Origin: DASVEG01 sp036380695
GTDB taxonomy: Bacteria > Actinomycetota > Acidimicrobiia > Acidimicrobiales > CADCTF01
Direction: 5' to 3'
Assembly: GCA_036380695.1 (NCBI GenBank)
Contig: DASVEG010000214.1
Coordinates: 1 to 16,392, forward strand
DNA: 16,392 bases
This document shows positions 6,801 to 15,101 of this stretch, piece after piece; position 1 is the first letter of the stretch; the number at the start of each line of letters is the position of its first letter. The notes under the pieces were generated by a model. It searched no databases. It had not been told where the DNA came from and saw only the letters and a program-made list of their open reading frames with translations. The translations under genes were made by a program, and so were the position numbers.

Positions 6801-7098
6801 CGACGGCGGCGAGCGCGGCGCCGGCACCGACGACCGCGAGCACGGCCGCTGCCAGCGCGGCGAACCGCCAATCGCGTTCGCGCGCGAAGCCGACGCCGAC
6901 GCGCGCGAGCCGCGCGAGCGGCGCGCCGACCGCGGCCGCGACCGCGACGACGGCGAGCGCGTTGCCAGCGGGGCCGGGTACCACGAACGCCACGCCGGCG
7001 ATCAGCGCGACCGCGATCGCGGCGAGCCGCAGGGCGCGCACGTCGGCCGGCGACGTGCCGACCGTCGACACCTCCCCGGCGTGTCGCGGCTGGTGCAC
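6793..7098 (-). CDS. DUF1634-like small membrane protein
   Basis: About 101 residues with three hydrophobic segments (roughly 22-41, 43-62 and 80-98). Before the last helix is a charged loop, PLARLARVGVGFARERDW. The pattern of a small residue and Arg-rich loop, then F-x-RERDW and a final helix, matches my memory of DUF1634 proteins, which are commonly encoded next to TauE/SafE permeases, exactly as here. Function is unknown for the family; an accessory subunit of the permease is the usual guess. The start is uncertain. GTG at 7098 lies 1 nt beyond the permease stop, while TTG at 7110 would overlap the permease by 11 bases and add four residues. It is the last gene of the three-gene minus-strand unit, and its tail overlaps the convergent GerMN gene. 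Confidence 0.75.
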   Translation of the reverse strand: MHQPRHAGEVSTVGTSPADVRALRLAAIAVALIAGVAFVVPGPAGNALAVVAVAAAVGAPLARLARVGVGFARERDWRFAALAAAVLAVVGAGAALAAVVS

Positions 7099-7099
7099 G

Positions 7100-7915
7100 T
7101 CAGCCCACAACCAGGAGCCCGGCGACCGCCACGAGCAACGCGGTGAGGAGGCGGCGGACCGTCGTGGGCGCCAGGCGGGCCTGCACCGACGCGCCCACCG
7201 CGCCGCCGACGATCGAACCGAGGACGACCGCTGGCGCGAGGTCGACGTCGAGGTTGCCCCGCTCGATGTACACGAGCAACGCGGCCGCCGACGTGACGCC
7301 GACGGTGAAGGTGGTCGTCGGCGCCGCGACCTTCAACGGGACGCGGAGGATGTCGGTCGCGACCGGCGTCTTCACGAACCCGCCGCTCACGCCGGACACG
7401 CCTGCGATCAACCCGGAGACCACCATCGCCGCGAGGCCGAGGGGAAGGCGGCCGGCGCGGTACGGGACGACAGCGTCGCCGAGCGCGTACGCGCCGGCTA
7501 GCTCGCCGCGCCACTCGCCGACGGCGGACGGGTCGAAGCCGCGTACCGGCCGGTTCCGCAGGCCGGGGCGCGCCAGGCTCGACACCGCAGCGCCCGCCGC
7601 GATCGCCGCGAGCACGAGCTGGAGGACGCGGTCGTCCGCCCGGCCGGCGGCCAGCGCGCCAGCGATCGCCCCCGCGCTGGCGAACACCTCGATGGTGACG
7701 CCGAGCCGATGGTTGACGGTGCGCTCTCCGGCGTGACGCGATGCCGCCGCGAGCGATCCGGCGGCGACCGACAGCAACCCGAGCGGTGCGGCCGTGCCGA
7801 TGTCGGTGCCGGTGACGACGAGCAATGGCACCAGGAACACCGCACCGCCGAGCCCACCGACCGCGCCGACGGTCGAGGTAGCGACCGCGAGGAGCCCGAC
7901 GAACAACGCCGTCAT
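7100..7915 (-). CDS. TauE/SafE (DUF81) family permease
   Basis: Integral membrane protein of 271 residues with about eight hydrophobic segments. Its two homologous halves each open with a Gly-rich motif: GAVGGLGGAVFLVPLLV at residues 17-33 and GLIAGVSGVSGGFVKTP at 168-184. These are the hallmarks of TauE/SafE, a family linked to export of sulfite, sulfoacetate and other organic or sulfur anions, and in some members to uptake. The ATG at 7915 overlaps the stop of the ThDP enzyme gene (ATGA) and its own stop abuts the DUF1634-like gene, so all three are probably made together. The neighbouring 2-oxo-acid-type enzyme suggests that the cargo is its substrate or product, but the substrate cannot be assigned from sequence. 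Confidence 0.88.
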   Translation of the reverse strand: MTALFVGLLAVATSTVGAVGGLGGAVFLVPLLVVTGTDIGTAAPLGLLSVAAGSLAAASRHAGERTVNHRLGVTIEVFASAGAIAGALAAGRADDRVLQLVLAAIAAGAAVSSLARPGLRNRPVRGFDPSAVGEWRGELAGAYALGDAVVPYRAGRLPLGLAAMVVSGLIAGVSGVSGGFVKTPVATDILRVPLKVAAPTTTFTVGVTSAAALLVYIERGNLDVDLAPAVVLGSIVGGAVGASVQARLAPTTVRRLLTALLVAVAGLLVVG

Positions 7916-9570
7916 CGCGATGGCGTCGCGATCGGCAGCTCCAAGAGGTACGGCTTTTCGCTGCCGTACGCGGCGCGGACCGCGTCCCCGACGTCGACCG
8001 CGCGCTCGACGCGGCTCGCTCCCACGCCCATCGAGCGCGCGAGGGACACGTAGTCGACCGCGGGCGCGTCGAGATCCATCCCGACCATGCGGCCCGTTCG
8101 CACGGAGTCGCCCTCCATCCGGCGCAGGAAGTTCTTGAGGATCAAGTACTGGCGGTTGTTCACGACGACGAACAGCACGGGCACGTCGAGGTGGGCGGCC
8201 GTCCAGAGAGCCTGGGGCGAGTACATCGCCGACCCGTCGCCTACGACGCACACGACGGGCGAACGGTCGAGGCCGAGCGACATGCCAACCGCGGCCGGCA
8301 TGCCCCACCCGAGGCCACCGCCCCGACAGAAGTGCCACGAGCCAGGGGCCTCGGCTCGGTGGAACGAGCGGATCGGCCCACCGGTCGTGATCGCTTCGTC
8401 GACGACGACCGCGTCGTCGGGCAATGCCGCGAACAACGCGTGGGCCATCGCGTTCGGCGCCATCGGCACCTGGTCGTACGCCGCGAGCGCGGCGCGGTCG
8501 AGCTTCGATCGCGCGTCTGCCGCCCGTGCGCGGGCGGCGTCGAGCTCGGCCGTGGCGCGGCGGCCGTCGGCGCGCGGGGCCACGAGCGCGACCAGCGCAG
8601 ACAGCGACGCGCGGAGGTCGCCGGCCGCGCCGTAGGCGACCGCGTACGTCCGCCCGAGCTGGTGCGCGTCGGCGGCGAGATGGAACAGCTCGACGGAAGC
8701 CGGCACCGGCGGGCCGGGCGTGTACGGGTAGGTGCGGAACGGCTGGTCGCCGACGACGAGCACGCGTTCGAAGGGCGACAGCGTGCTGTTGATCACACCC
8801 GCGAACGGCGCCAGCGCACCGCGGTACAGCGGGTGGGTCGTCGGGAACACGACCGACCCGACGAGGGGGTTGGCGTAGACGGCGCAGCCGAGGGCCTCGG
8901 CCAGCTCGACCAACGAGGCGACGCCGCCGTGCTCCGCGACCTCGTCGCCCGCGACGATCGCCAGCAGGCTCGGGTCGGTTCCTGCGAGCAACCCCGCGAG
9001 ACCGTCGAGGCCGCCGGCCACCGCACCGCGCTCGAAGCGCGATGGCGCGGGCACCGGAGCGTTCCCTTCCTCGTCGAGGAAGTTCATGGGGAGCGACACG
9101 AACACGGGGCCCCGCGGCGGGACCATCGCGTCGTGGAACGCGCGCCGCAACACCGTGCCGAGCTCGTCGAGCGACCTGACCTCGTGGGCCCACTTGGTCG
9201 TGGCGCGTGCGAGCCCGACGAGGTCGCCCGACAGCAGCGGGTCGGTGACGATGTGGCGGTAGTCCTGCTGGCCTGCGGTGACGACGAGGGGCGCGCCGTC
9301 GGCGCGTGCGTTCGTGAGTGCGCCGACGGCGTTGCCCACACCCGCCGACGTGTGGAGGTTGAGGAACGCGGGCCGGCCCGTCGCGCGTGCGTAGCCCTCG
9401 GCCATCGCGACGACCGTCGCCTCCTGCAGCCCGAGCACGTACGTCAGGTCGGGGGCATCCGCGAGCGCGTCCATGAGCGGCAGCTCGGTGCTGCCGGGGT
9501 TGCCGAAGACGTGCGTGACGCCCTCGCTCCTGAGCACGTCGAGCACGGCATCTCGCCCCCGTCGGGTCAT
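7912..9570 (-). CDS. ThDP-dependent enzyme, benzoylformate decarboxylase-like
   Basis: Thiamine-diphosphate enzyme of 552 residues, full length for the decarboxylase/acetolactate synthase superfamily. The N-terminal PYR domain shows FGNPGSTELP (Ser27), the ThDP-activating glutamate in LGLQE (Glu50) and NLHTSAGVGNA (His73), a set closely like benzoylformate decarboxylase (MdlC). The C-terminal PP domain carries the cofactor motif GDGS (444-447) ending in NN (471-472). At the position of the second catalytic histidine of the Pseudomonas enzyme (His281) this protein has Tyr281 in FRTYPYTPG, so the substrate or reaction may differ. The ATG at 9570 is chosen because a -10-like TACTCT lies 8 nt upstream; a longer reading begins at 9621 inside the divergent promoter region. 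Its stop overlaps the permease start. Alternatives are phenylpyruvate-, sulfopyruvate- or other 2-oxo-acid decarboxylase, or an acetyltransferase. Confidence 0.85.
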   Translation of the reverse strand: MTRRGRDAVLDVLRSEGVTHVFGNPGSTELPLMDALADAPDLTYVLGLQEATVVAMAEGYARATGRPAFLNLHTSAGVGNAVGALTNARADGAPLVVTAGQQDYRHIVTDPLLSGDLVGLARATTKWAHEVRSLDELGTVLRRAFHDAMVPPRGPVFVSLPMNFLDEEGNAPVPAPSRFERGAVAGGLDGLAGLLAGTDPSLLAIVAGDEVAEHGGVASLVELAEALGCAVYANPLVGSVVFPTTHPLYRGALAPFAGVINSTLSPFERVLVVGDQPFRTYPYTPGPPVPASVELFHLAADAHQLGRTYAVAYGAAGDLRASLSALVALVAPRADGRRATAELDAARARAADARSKLDRAALAAYDQVPMAPNAMAHALFAALPDDAVVVDEAITTGGPIRSFHRAEAPGSWHFCRGGGLGWGMPAAVGMSLGLDRSPVVCVVGDGSAMYSPQALWTAAHLDVPVLFVVVNNRQYLILKNFLRRMEGDSVRTGRMVGMDLDAPAVDYVSLARSMGVGASRVERAVDVGDAVRAAYGSEKPYLLELPIATPSR

Positions 9571-9578
9571 CGGGGCGG

Positions 9579-9588
9579 AGAGTACTGT
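9579..9588. promoter_or_regulatory. Overlapping divergent -10 elements
   Basis: The sequence AGAGTACTGT reads as -10 TACTGT (9583-9588) rightward, toward the deacylase, and as TACTCT (9584-9579) leftward, toward the ThDP enzyme. The leftward hexamer is 8 nt from the ATG at 9570, as in a leaderless transcript. No clear -35 is seen for either direction. Confidence 0.45.
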
Positions 9589-9640
9589 CGCCCGTGGCGG
9601 CGGCTGCGGGCCACGTCGCAAGGGCCACGCGAAGCGCTAC

Positions 9641-9646
9641 GGGAGG
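9641..9646 (+). promoter_or_regulatory. Ribosome-binding site deciding the deacylase start
   Basis: GGGAGG lies 10 nt before the GTG at 9657. This supports that codon over the more upstream in-frame ATG-less extension (from 9594), whose extra 21 residues read as low-quality Ala/Arg sequence. Confidence 0.65.
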
Positions 9647-9656
9647 ACGGTGCACG

Positions 9657-11348
<1,692 letters not shown>

Positions 11349-11369
11349 CGCGGCGGGCCTCGCGGTTGG

Positions 11370-12281
11370 CTACGGGCTCGGAGGCCTCAGGTCGGTCGCG
11401 TACCTCGTGTACAACGCGGTGAAGGCATCGCCGATGGTCGGCACCTCGTGCACCTGGTCGGCGGGCGGCATCGTGACGGTGAACGGCTTGTCGTAGTCGT
11501 ACGCCTCGCTCTGGGCGCGCATGCCGGGCTCGGGCCCGGGGCCGTCGTCGTCGAAGGTCATCACCATCCGGCGCAGCCGCCCCTCGTCGTCGAGCCACAC
11601 GTCGGCAGGTCGCGTAGCCGGCCCCTCGACCACGGGAGGCGTGGGGAAACCGAGCGCCGACTGGCCCGCGGCGTTCGCCTGTTGGGCGCGCACCATGTCG
11701 ATCTCGACGCGGTAGTGCGTGGTGTCGACGCCTCGGATCTTGTCGGTGCCGACCACGTCGACGGCGCCGTTCGCACCCGCCAGTAGATCCAGCAGGTTCC
11801 CGCCCGTCCGCATCGGGTCTTCGGGCGACCCGAATGCGTTGGCCGGCACGTTGGCGCCGAGCCATGGCTTGCCGGCGGAGATGTCGGCGAGCTCGGCCGG
11901 GACCCGGAGCACGAACCGGTCGCCGGCGATCCGTCCCTCGGTCTGCTGCCGCTTCGTTCCGCCGAAGTCGGACGCCGTGTGGAAGTCGGCGGTTCGGGCG
12001 ACGTTGTCGGTGCGGATGATCATGCGCGTCGTCGAGTTGAACGACGCAGACTCGATCGTCATCGTGACCTCGACGGTCGCGGTCTTCGCCGCGGTCGCGG
12101 ACTCGGCCGCCGCCTGGATCGTGGCGAGCGGGACGACCTTCGGGGCGCTGCTCCCGGAGACGACGACTGCAGCGACGGCGCCAGCGACGAGGAGCGCGGC
12201 AATCGTCGCGGACAGCGCCCGCGTCGCGATCCGGTCACGCGTGGGGGCTGCCGCAGGCTCGAGGTCGCTGGCGTCGGTCAC
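11370..12281 (-). CDS. LppX/LprG-like membrane-anchored protein
   Basis: A 303-residue protein with a short acidic cytoplasmic leader, one membrane helix (about residues 21-43, ATRALSATIAALLVAGAV) and a long extracytoplasmic domain. That domain has the repeated beta-strand character, the GVDTTHYRVEID motif (184-195) and the late ADVWLDDEGRLRRMVMTF strand pair seen in actinobacterial LppX/LprAFG-like or LolA-fold proteins, which bind lipids or glycolipids in a hydrophobic pocket. There is no lipobox cysteine, so it would be held by the helix, unlike true LppX lipoproteins. The GTG at 12281 has a -10-like TACCCT six bases upstream and little ribosome-binding site, suggesting leaderless translation; longer upstream readings run through the MarP-like gene. 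Assignment rests on pattern memory, and the family could be a more general lipoprotein-like DUF. Confidence 0.65.
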   Translation of the reverse strand: MTDASDLEPAAAPTRDRIATRALSATIAALLVAGAVAAVVVSGSSAPKVVPLATIQAAAESATAAKTATVEVTMTIESASFNSTTRMIIRTDNVARTADFHTASDFGGTKRQQTEGRIAGDRFVLRVPAELADISAGKPWLGANVPANAFGSPEDPMRTGGNLLDLLAGANGAVDVVGTDKIRGVDTTHYRVEIDMVRAQQANAAGQSALGFPTPPVVEGPATRPADVWLDDEGRLRRMVMTFDDDGPGPEPGMRAQSEAYDYDKPFTVTMPPADQVHEVPTIGDAFTALYTRYATDLRPPSP

Positions 12282-12321
12282 GCCACAGGGTACGGCGGCG
12301 ATGGTGTGGCCGGGCGGTCGC

Positions 12322-13479
12322 CTACTGGCAGGGGCCGGTGCCGACGCGGCGGGGGAGCGCGAGCGCGGCACGTAGCTCGCTGTCGTCGAGCGCGTACGCC
12401 GTGTCGCGCCGGTCGGGCGCGATCGCGAACGCGACGCCGACGACGCGCCCGCGCGTGTCCACCAGCGGCGCGCCCGAGTCGCCCGGCCGTAGCGCGGCCG
12501 CGAGGAACAGGACGCGGCGGCGCGTGCGGTCCTTGCCGTAGATGTCGAAGCCGGACGCGGGCGCCTCCTCGCGGATCGACGCCGGAGCGGGCCTCGGCAC
12601 GTTCTGGCCGCCTGGATACCCGATGACCGCGCCTGGCGAGCCAACGGCGGCGCTCGCGATCGGCAGCGGGCTCTGGCCGAGGCCGGGGACGCGGAGGATG
12701 GCGAGGTCGCGGTTGTCGTCGAACAGCACCACCTGCGCGTTGAAGAGACGCTGGTCTGGCCGGCGCACGCGGATGCGGTCGCCTCCGGCGACGACGTGGG
12801 CGTTGGTGACGACCGTGTCGGCATCGATGGTGAACCCGCTGCCCTCGTGGCGCGCCCCGCACCCGTCGCTCTCGACGTTGACGGTCGACGCCGACACGCG
12901 CTGGACGGTCGCCTGGTCGAGCGGGAGCTGCGACGGCGGCGGACCGGTGTCGGGCGCGGGCCGCAGCTCCTCGAACACCTGCGGGAACCGCGCCTCGCCG
13001 AGGAAGGTGCGAAGGGTCCGCATCGCGTCCGGTGGCGTCGGTGTCGCGTCCTCGATCAACGCGAGGATCGTCGAGGTGCGCGCCTGGCGCGCCAGCGAGC
13101 CGGGGACGTCGGCGACCACGGGAAGGAGCAACCAAAGCCCGACGAGCATGCCGGCTGCGCCTGCGAAGGCCCCGCCGGTGCGGTCGACGAGGCGGGCCGG
13201 GCCGGGAGGCACGGCGCGGCGGAGACGGTGCCCGACGACCTCGCCGAGCGCGCCGCCGATGGCCGCGCCGAGGAGGATGAAGCCGACGATGATGAGCAGT
13301 CGCGTCGCCGCGGGGCCGCTCCCGACGCGCCGCAGCACGTCGGGCAGGAACCTGGTGACGACGAGGACGCCGGCCAGCGCGCCGATCCACGACGCGACGC
13401 GCGCGAGGAACCCCAGACGCCAGCCGCCCGCCACTGCGGTCACCAGAAGGACCGCGAGCGCGGCGTCCAGCAAGTTCAT
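12322..13479 (-). CDS. marP: MarP-like CvpA-trypsin fusion membrane serine protease
   Basis: A 385-residue protein joining an N-terminal CvpA-like membrane domain (four hydrophobic helices within residues 1-125) to a periplasmic chymotrypsin-like protease. The catalytic triad is His228 (VVTNAHVV), Asp258 (NRDLAILRV) and Ser335 (RPGDSGAPL), spaced much as in M. tuberculosis MarP (His235, Asp264, Ser343). Two cysteines, Cys207 just before the protease core and Cys384 one residue from the C-terminus, match the positions of the redox-controlling disulfide of MarP. MarP helps acid and oxidative-stress survival by processing envelope proteins. The ATG at 13479 starts the first CvpA helix (MNLLDAALAVLL) at the usual place and has GCGGGA upstream. 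The MarP neighbours known in mycobacteria (nth, thioredoxin, NUDIX) are absent here. It is followed 40 bp later by the LppX-like gene. Confidence 0.92.
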   Translation of the reverse strand: MNLLDAALAVLLVTAVAGGWRLGFLARVASWIGALAGVLVVTRFLPDVLRRVGSGPAATRLLIIVGFILLGAAIGGALGEVVGHRLRRAVPPGPARLVDRTGGAFAGAAGMLVGLWLLLPVVADVPGSLARQARTSTILALIEDATPTPPDAMRTLRTFLGEARFPQVFEELRPAPDTGPPPSQLPLDQATVQRVSASTVNVESDGCGARHEGSGFTIDADTVVTNAHVVAGGDRIRVRRPDQRLFNAQVVLFDDNRDLAILRVPGLGQSPLPIASAAVGSPGAVIGYPGGQNVPRPAPASIREEAPASGFDIYGKDRTRRRVLFLAAALRPGDSGAPLVDTRGRVVGVAFAIAPDRRDTAYALDDSELRAALALPRRVGTGPCQ

Positions 13480-13500
13480 TCCCGCCGCACGCTACAGCGA

Positions 13501-13516
13501 GCGTTCGCCCGAACGC
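13501..13516. other. Perfect hairpin/palindrome upstream of marP
   Basis: GCGTTCG-CC-CGAACGC is a perfect inverted repeat in the 46-bp gap between the 57-residue membrane protein gene and marP, both on the minus strand. A second small palindrome, CGCTACAGCG (13491-13500), sits beside it. There is no T-tract after the hairpin, so it could be a weak terminator for the upstream unit or a protein-binding site 21 bp before the marP ATG. Confidence 0.55.
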
Positions 13517-13525
13517 AGGGCGGCG

Positions 13526-13699
13526 CTAGGCGGTGCGGGCGCCGCCGCGGTGGTCGCCGTCGTCGGAGCGGAGGCGGAAGAGGGTGAGCACGGCGAGGAG
13601 GAACATGGCGACGCCGACGAAGCCGGCGGTTTCGAAGCCGACGACGGCGAGCTCCGTCGCCAGGATGCCAACCAACAAGAAGAACGCTGCGAGTGCCAT
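13526..13699 (-). CDS. Small two-helix membrane protein (57 aa)
   Basis: A 57-residue peptide with two hydrophobic helices (residues 2-20 and about 24-42) and a polar, charged tail (FRLRSDDGDHRGGARTA). I do not recognise a family. The gene is supported by an excellent Shine-Dalgarno (GGGGAGG, 7 nt before the ATG at 13699), a coding-like pattern of hydrophobic residues and a good fit in a 227-bp gap between two minus-strand genes. It follows the metallo-beta-lactamase gene by 53 bp and may be its co-transcribed partner, or it may have its own signal. The Shine-Dalgarno can be drawn into a hairpin (see separate entry). A longer reading that continues upstream through the hydrolase gene is a shadow. 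Confidence 0.7.
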   Translation of the reverse strand: MALAAFFLLVGILATELAVVGFETAGFVGVAMFLLAVLTLFRLRSDDGDHRGGARTA

Positions 13700-13701
13700 T
13701 C

Positions 13702-13721
13702 GGGGACCTCCCCAGAGTCCC
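13702..13721 (-). promoter_or_regulatory. Ribosome-binding site within a possible hairpin
   Basis: On the minus strand GGGAC (13721-13717) can pair with GTCCC (13707-13703), leaving the GGGGAG core of the Shine-Dalgarno in the loop or stem. Alternatively GGGG and CCCC within 13702-13713 can pair around AGGT. Either fold would touch the ribosome-binding site of the 57-residue protein, so translation may be weak or conditional. Confidence 0.4.
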
Positions 13722-13752
13722 GTTCGCGCTACCCACCGGCACCCAGAGCGAA

Positions 13753-15027
13753 TCAGGTCGACGGTTCGGTCGACGGTTCGGCCTCGGTCACGGCCCAGCG
13801 GAAGATGCCCTTGGCCATGGTCGAGGTCTCGACGGCGACGCGGGCGCGGTAGACCTCGGCGCGCGCTTCCCTCACCTCGCCGTCCCCGGGGGCCGCCTGC
13901 CACGCCAGCTCGACGAGGTGCGACGCGAGCCGGTGATCGCCCTCGCCCGACACGTCGAGGGCCCGGCGGGCGAGCGCGACCGCGCCGCCACAGAGGTCGG
14001 CGAGCTCGCCTGCGAGCGCGGCGTCGGGCGACGGCTTGAGGTTGGCGGGGTTGCCGTCGTACCACCCGCCGTACAGCCGCCAGATGTTGCGCACGACGAA
14101 TTCGGGCTCGTCGTACACCGGTTGCAGGTACGGCCGCTCCATCAGGTGGGCGGGAGCGCGGACGGTGTGGAGGATGTCGTTCAACGACGCGCCCTCGTTC
14201 ATCAGGGCGAGCGTCTGTTCCTGCAGCGACTCGAGCAACTCGGCGGTGTCCCCGAGGGCCTGCGCGACGCGGTCCTCGCCGATGACGGGGAAGCCGTGCC
14301 CCGGCAACAGCACCTCGGCACGCAACTCGACCATCTGCCGCAACGCCACCGCCCACTCCGCCGGGTAGCGCTGCACCTTCTGCGGGTTGCCCGCGTTGGG
14401 AGACGCCCAGATGAACAGGTCGCCGGAGCACAGCACGCGGCGCTCGGGCACCCATGTCCACGTGTGGTCGTCGGTCTCGCCCCGGGCGTGGTGCAGTTCG
14501 AACCGCACGCCGCCGACCTCGACGTCGAGCCGGTCGCGGTACGTCTCGTCGGGGTAGCGGTACGCCGTCGGCCACTCGAACCCGGCACCGAGCCCGAACT
14601 GCCTGCGGTTGATCACGCCGTTGTATCCGGCGGTGAGCACGTAGCGGTCGAAGCGCGCCGGCAGCGCTTCGTGGGCGACGACCCGCGGCGCGTGCCAGCC
14701 GTTCGCGACCGCCTCCTCCTCGAAGACGGGAACGCCGAAGACGTGGTCGATGTGGCCGTGTGAGTAGACCGCGGTGTCGAGGCGGGTGGTGTTCCAGCGA
14801 CGGATCTGTTCGTGGACGACGCGGGCGAGCACCTGCGAACCGGTGTCGACGAGGACGAGCCCGTCGCCGGTCGCGAACGCGCTGACGTTGGCGAACGAGG
14901 GAACGAAGGCAACGCCGTCCCGGATCTCCTCGATGTCGCCGAGGTTGCGGGCCGATACCGGGTGGACCTCGCCGACCGTCGACTCGCCTCGCCACAACCG
15001 GTCCGCGATGTCGACGACCGACGCCAT
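13753..15027 (-). CDS. Metallo-beta-lactamase-fold hydrolase, alkyl-sulfatase-like
   Basis: A 424-residue hydrolase. The metal motif is S-H-G-H-I-D-H (His90, His92, Asp94, His95), followed by the acidic/His segment ARGETDDHTW (Glu184, Asp187, His188), CSGDLF (Asp203) and LLPGHG (His244). From about residue 272, MNEGASLNDILHTVRAP, then YLQPVYDEPEF-VVRNIWRLYGGWYDGNPANLKPSP, match the dimerisation domain of SdsA1/BDS1-type alkyl sulfatases. It ends near there, so the C-terminal SCP2-like domain of full-length alkyl sulfatases (over 600 residues) is absent. It would hydrolyse a sulfate ester or a related ester, substrate not assignable. The ATG at 15027 has GGAGG upstream (CGGAGGCACCC). It diverges from a TetR regulator across 74 bp, a common layout for regulator and target. 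Confidence 0.85.
   Translation of the reverse strand: MASVVDIADRLWRGESTVGEVHPVSARNLGDIEEIRDGVAFVPSFANVSAFATGDGLVLVDTGSQVLARVVHEQIRRWNTTRLDTAVYSHGHIDHVFGVPVFEEEAVANGWHAPRVVAHEALPARFDRYVLTAGYNGVINRRQFGLGAGFEWPTAYRYPDETYRDRLDVEVGGVRFELHHARGETDDHTWTWVPERRVLCSGDLFIWASPNAGNPQKVQRYPAEWAVALRQMVELRAEVLLPGHGFPVIGEDRVAQALGDTAELLESLQEQTLALMNEGASLNDILHTVRAPAHLMERPYLQPVYDEPEFVVRNIWRLYGGWYDGNPANLKPSPDAALAGELADLCGGAVALARRALDVSGEGDHRLASHLVELAWQAAPGDGEVREARAEVYRARVAVETSTMAKGIFRWAVTEAEPSTEPST
13756..13781. repeat. 12-bp tandem duplication at the hydrolase 3' end
   Basis: The unit GTCGACGGTTCG occurs twice in direct succession (13757-13768, 13769-13780), with one matching base on each side. It encodes the tail EPST-EPST immediately before the stop, a disordered C-terminal extension that has probably grown by slippage. 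Confidence 0.85.
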
Positions 15028-15070
15028 GGGTGCCTCCGATGCTCGATGTGGACGGATGCGGGTAAATCTC

Positions 15071-15083
15071 GCAGTGACAGTGC
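15071..15083. promoter_or_regulatory. Candidate operator in the hydrolase-TetR divergent region
   Basis: GCAGTG-A-CAGTGC is palindromic at five of six symmetric pairs. It lies in the 74-bp gap between the divergent hydrolase (15027, -) and TetR (15102, +) starts, 18 bp before the TetR ATG. A TACGAT hexamer at 15090-15095 ends six bases before that ATG and would give a leaderless regulator message just downstream of the palindrome. TetR-family operators are usually such short palindromes, but this one is unproven. Confidence 0.4.
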
Positions 15084-15101
15084 AGGAACTACGATCGGCG
15101 C

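Noticed and set aside
5021..7501. An 826-residue plus-strand frame through the kinase and beyond
   Set aside because: Ser/Arg/Pro-rich frame-shifted reading of the kinase, then antisense to the DUF1634 and permease genes.
11370..12824. A 484-residue reading that would extend the LppX-like protein upstream
   Set aside because: The extra part is an out-of-frame reading of the MarP-like gene; GTG 12281 gives a normal helix-first protein.
13526..14995. A 489-residue reading through the hydrolase gene into the small membrane protein
   Set aside because: Low-complexity Arg-rich shadow; only the last 57 codons after ATG 13699, which has its own strong ribosome-binding site, are supported.
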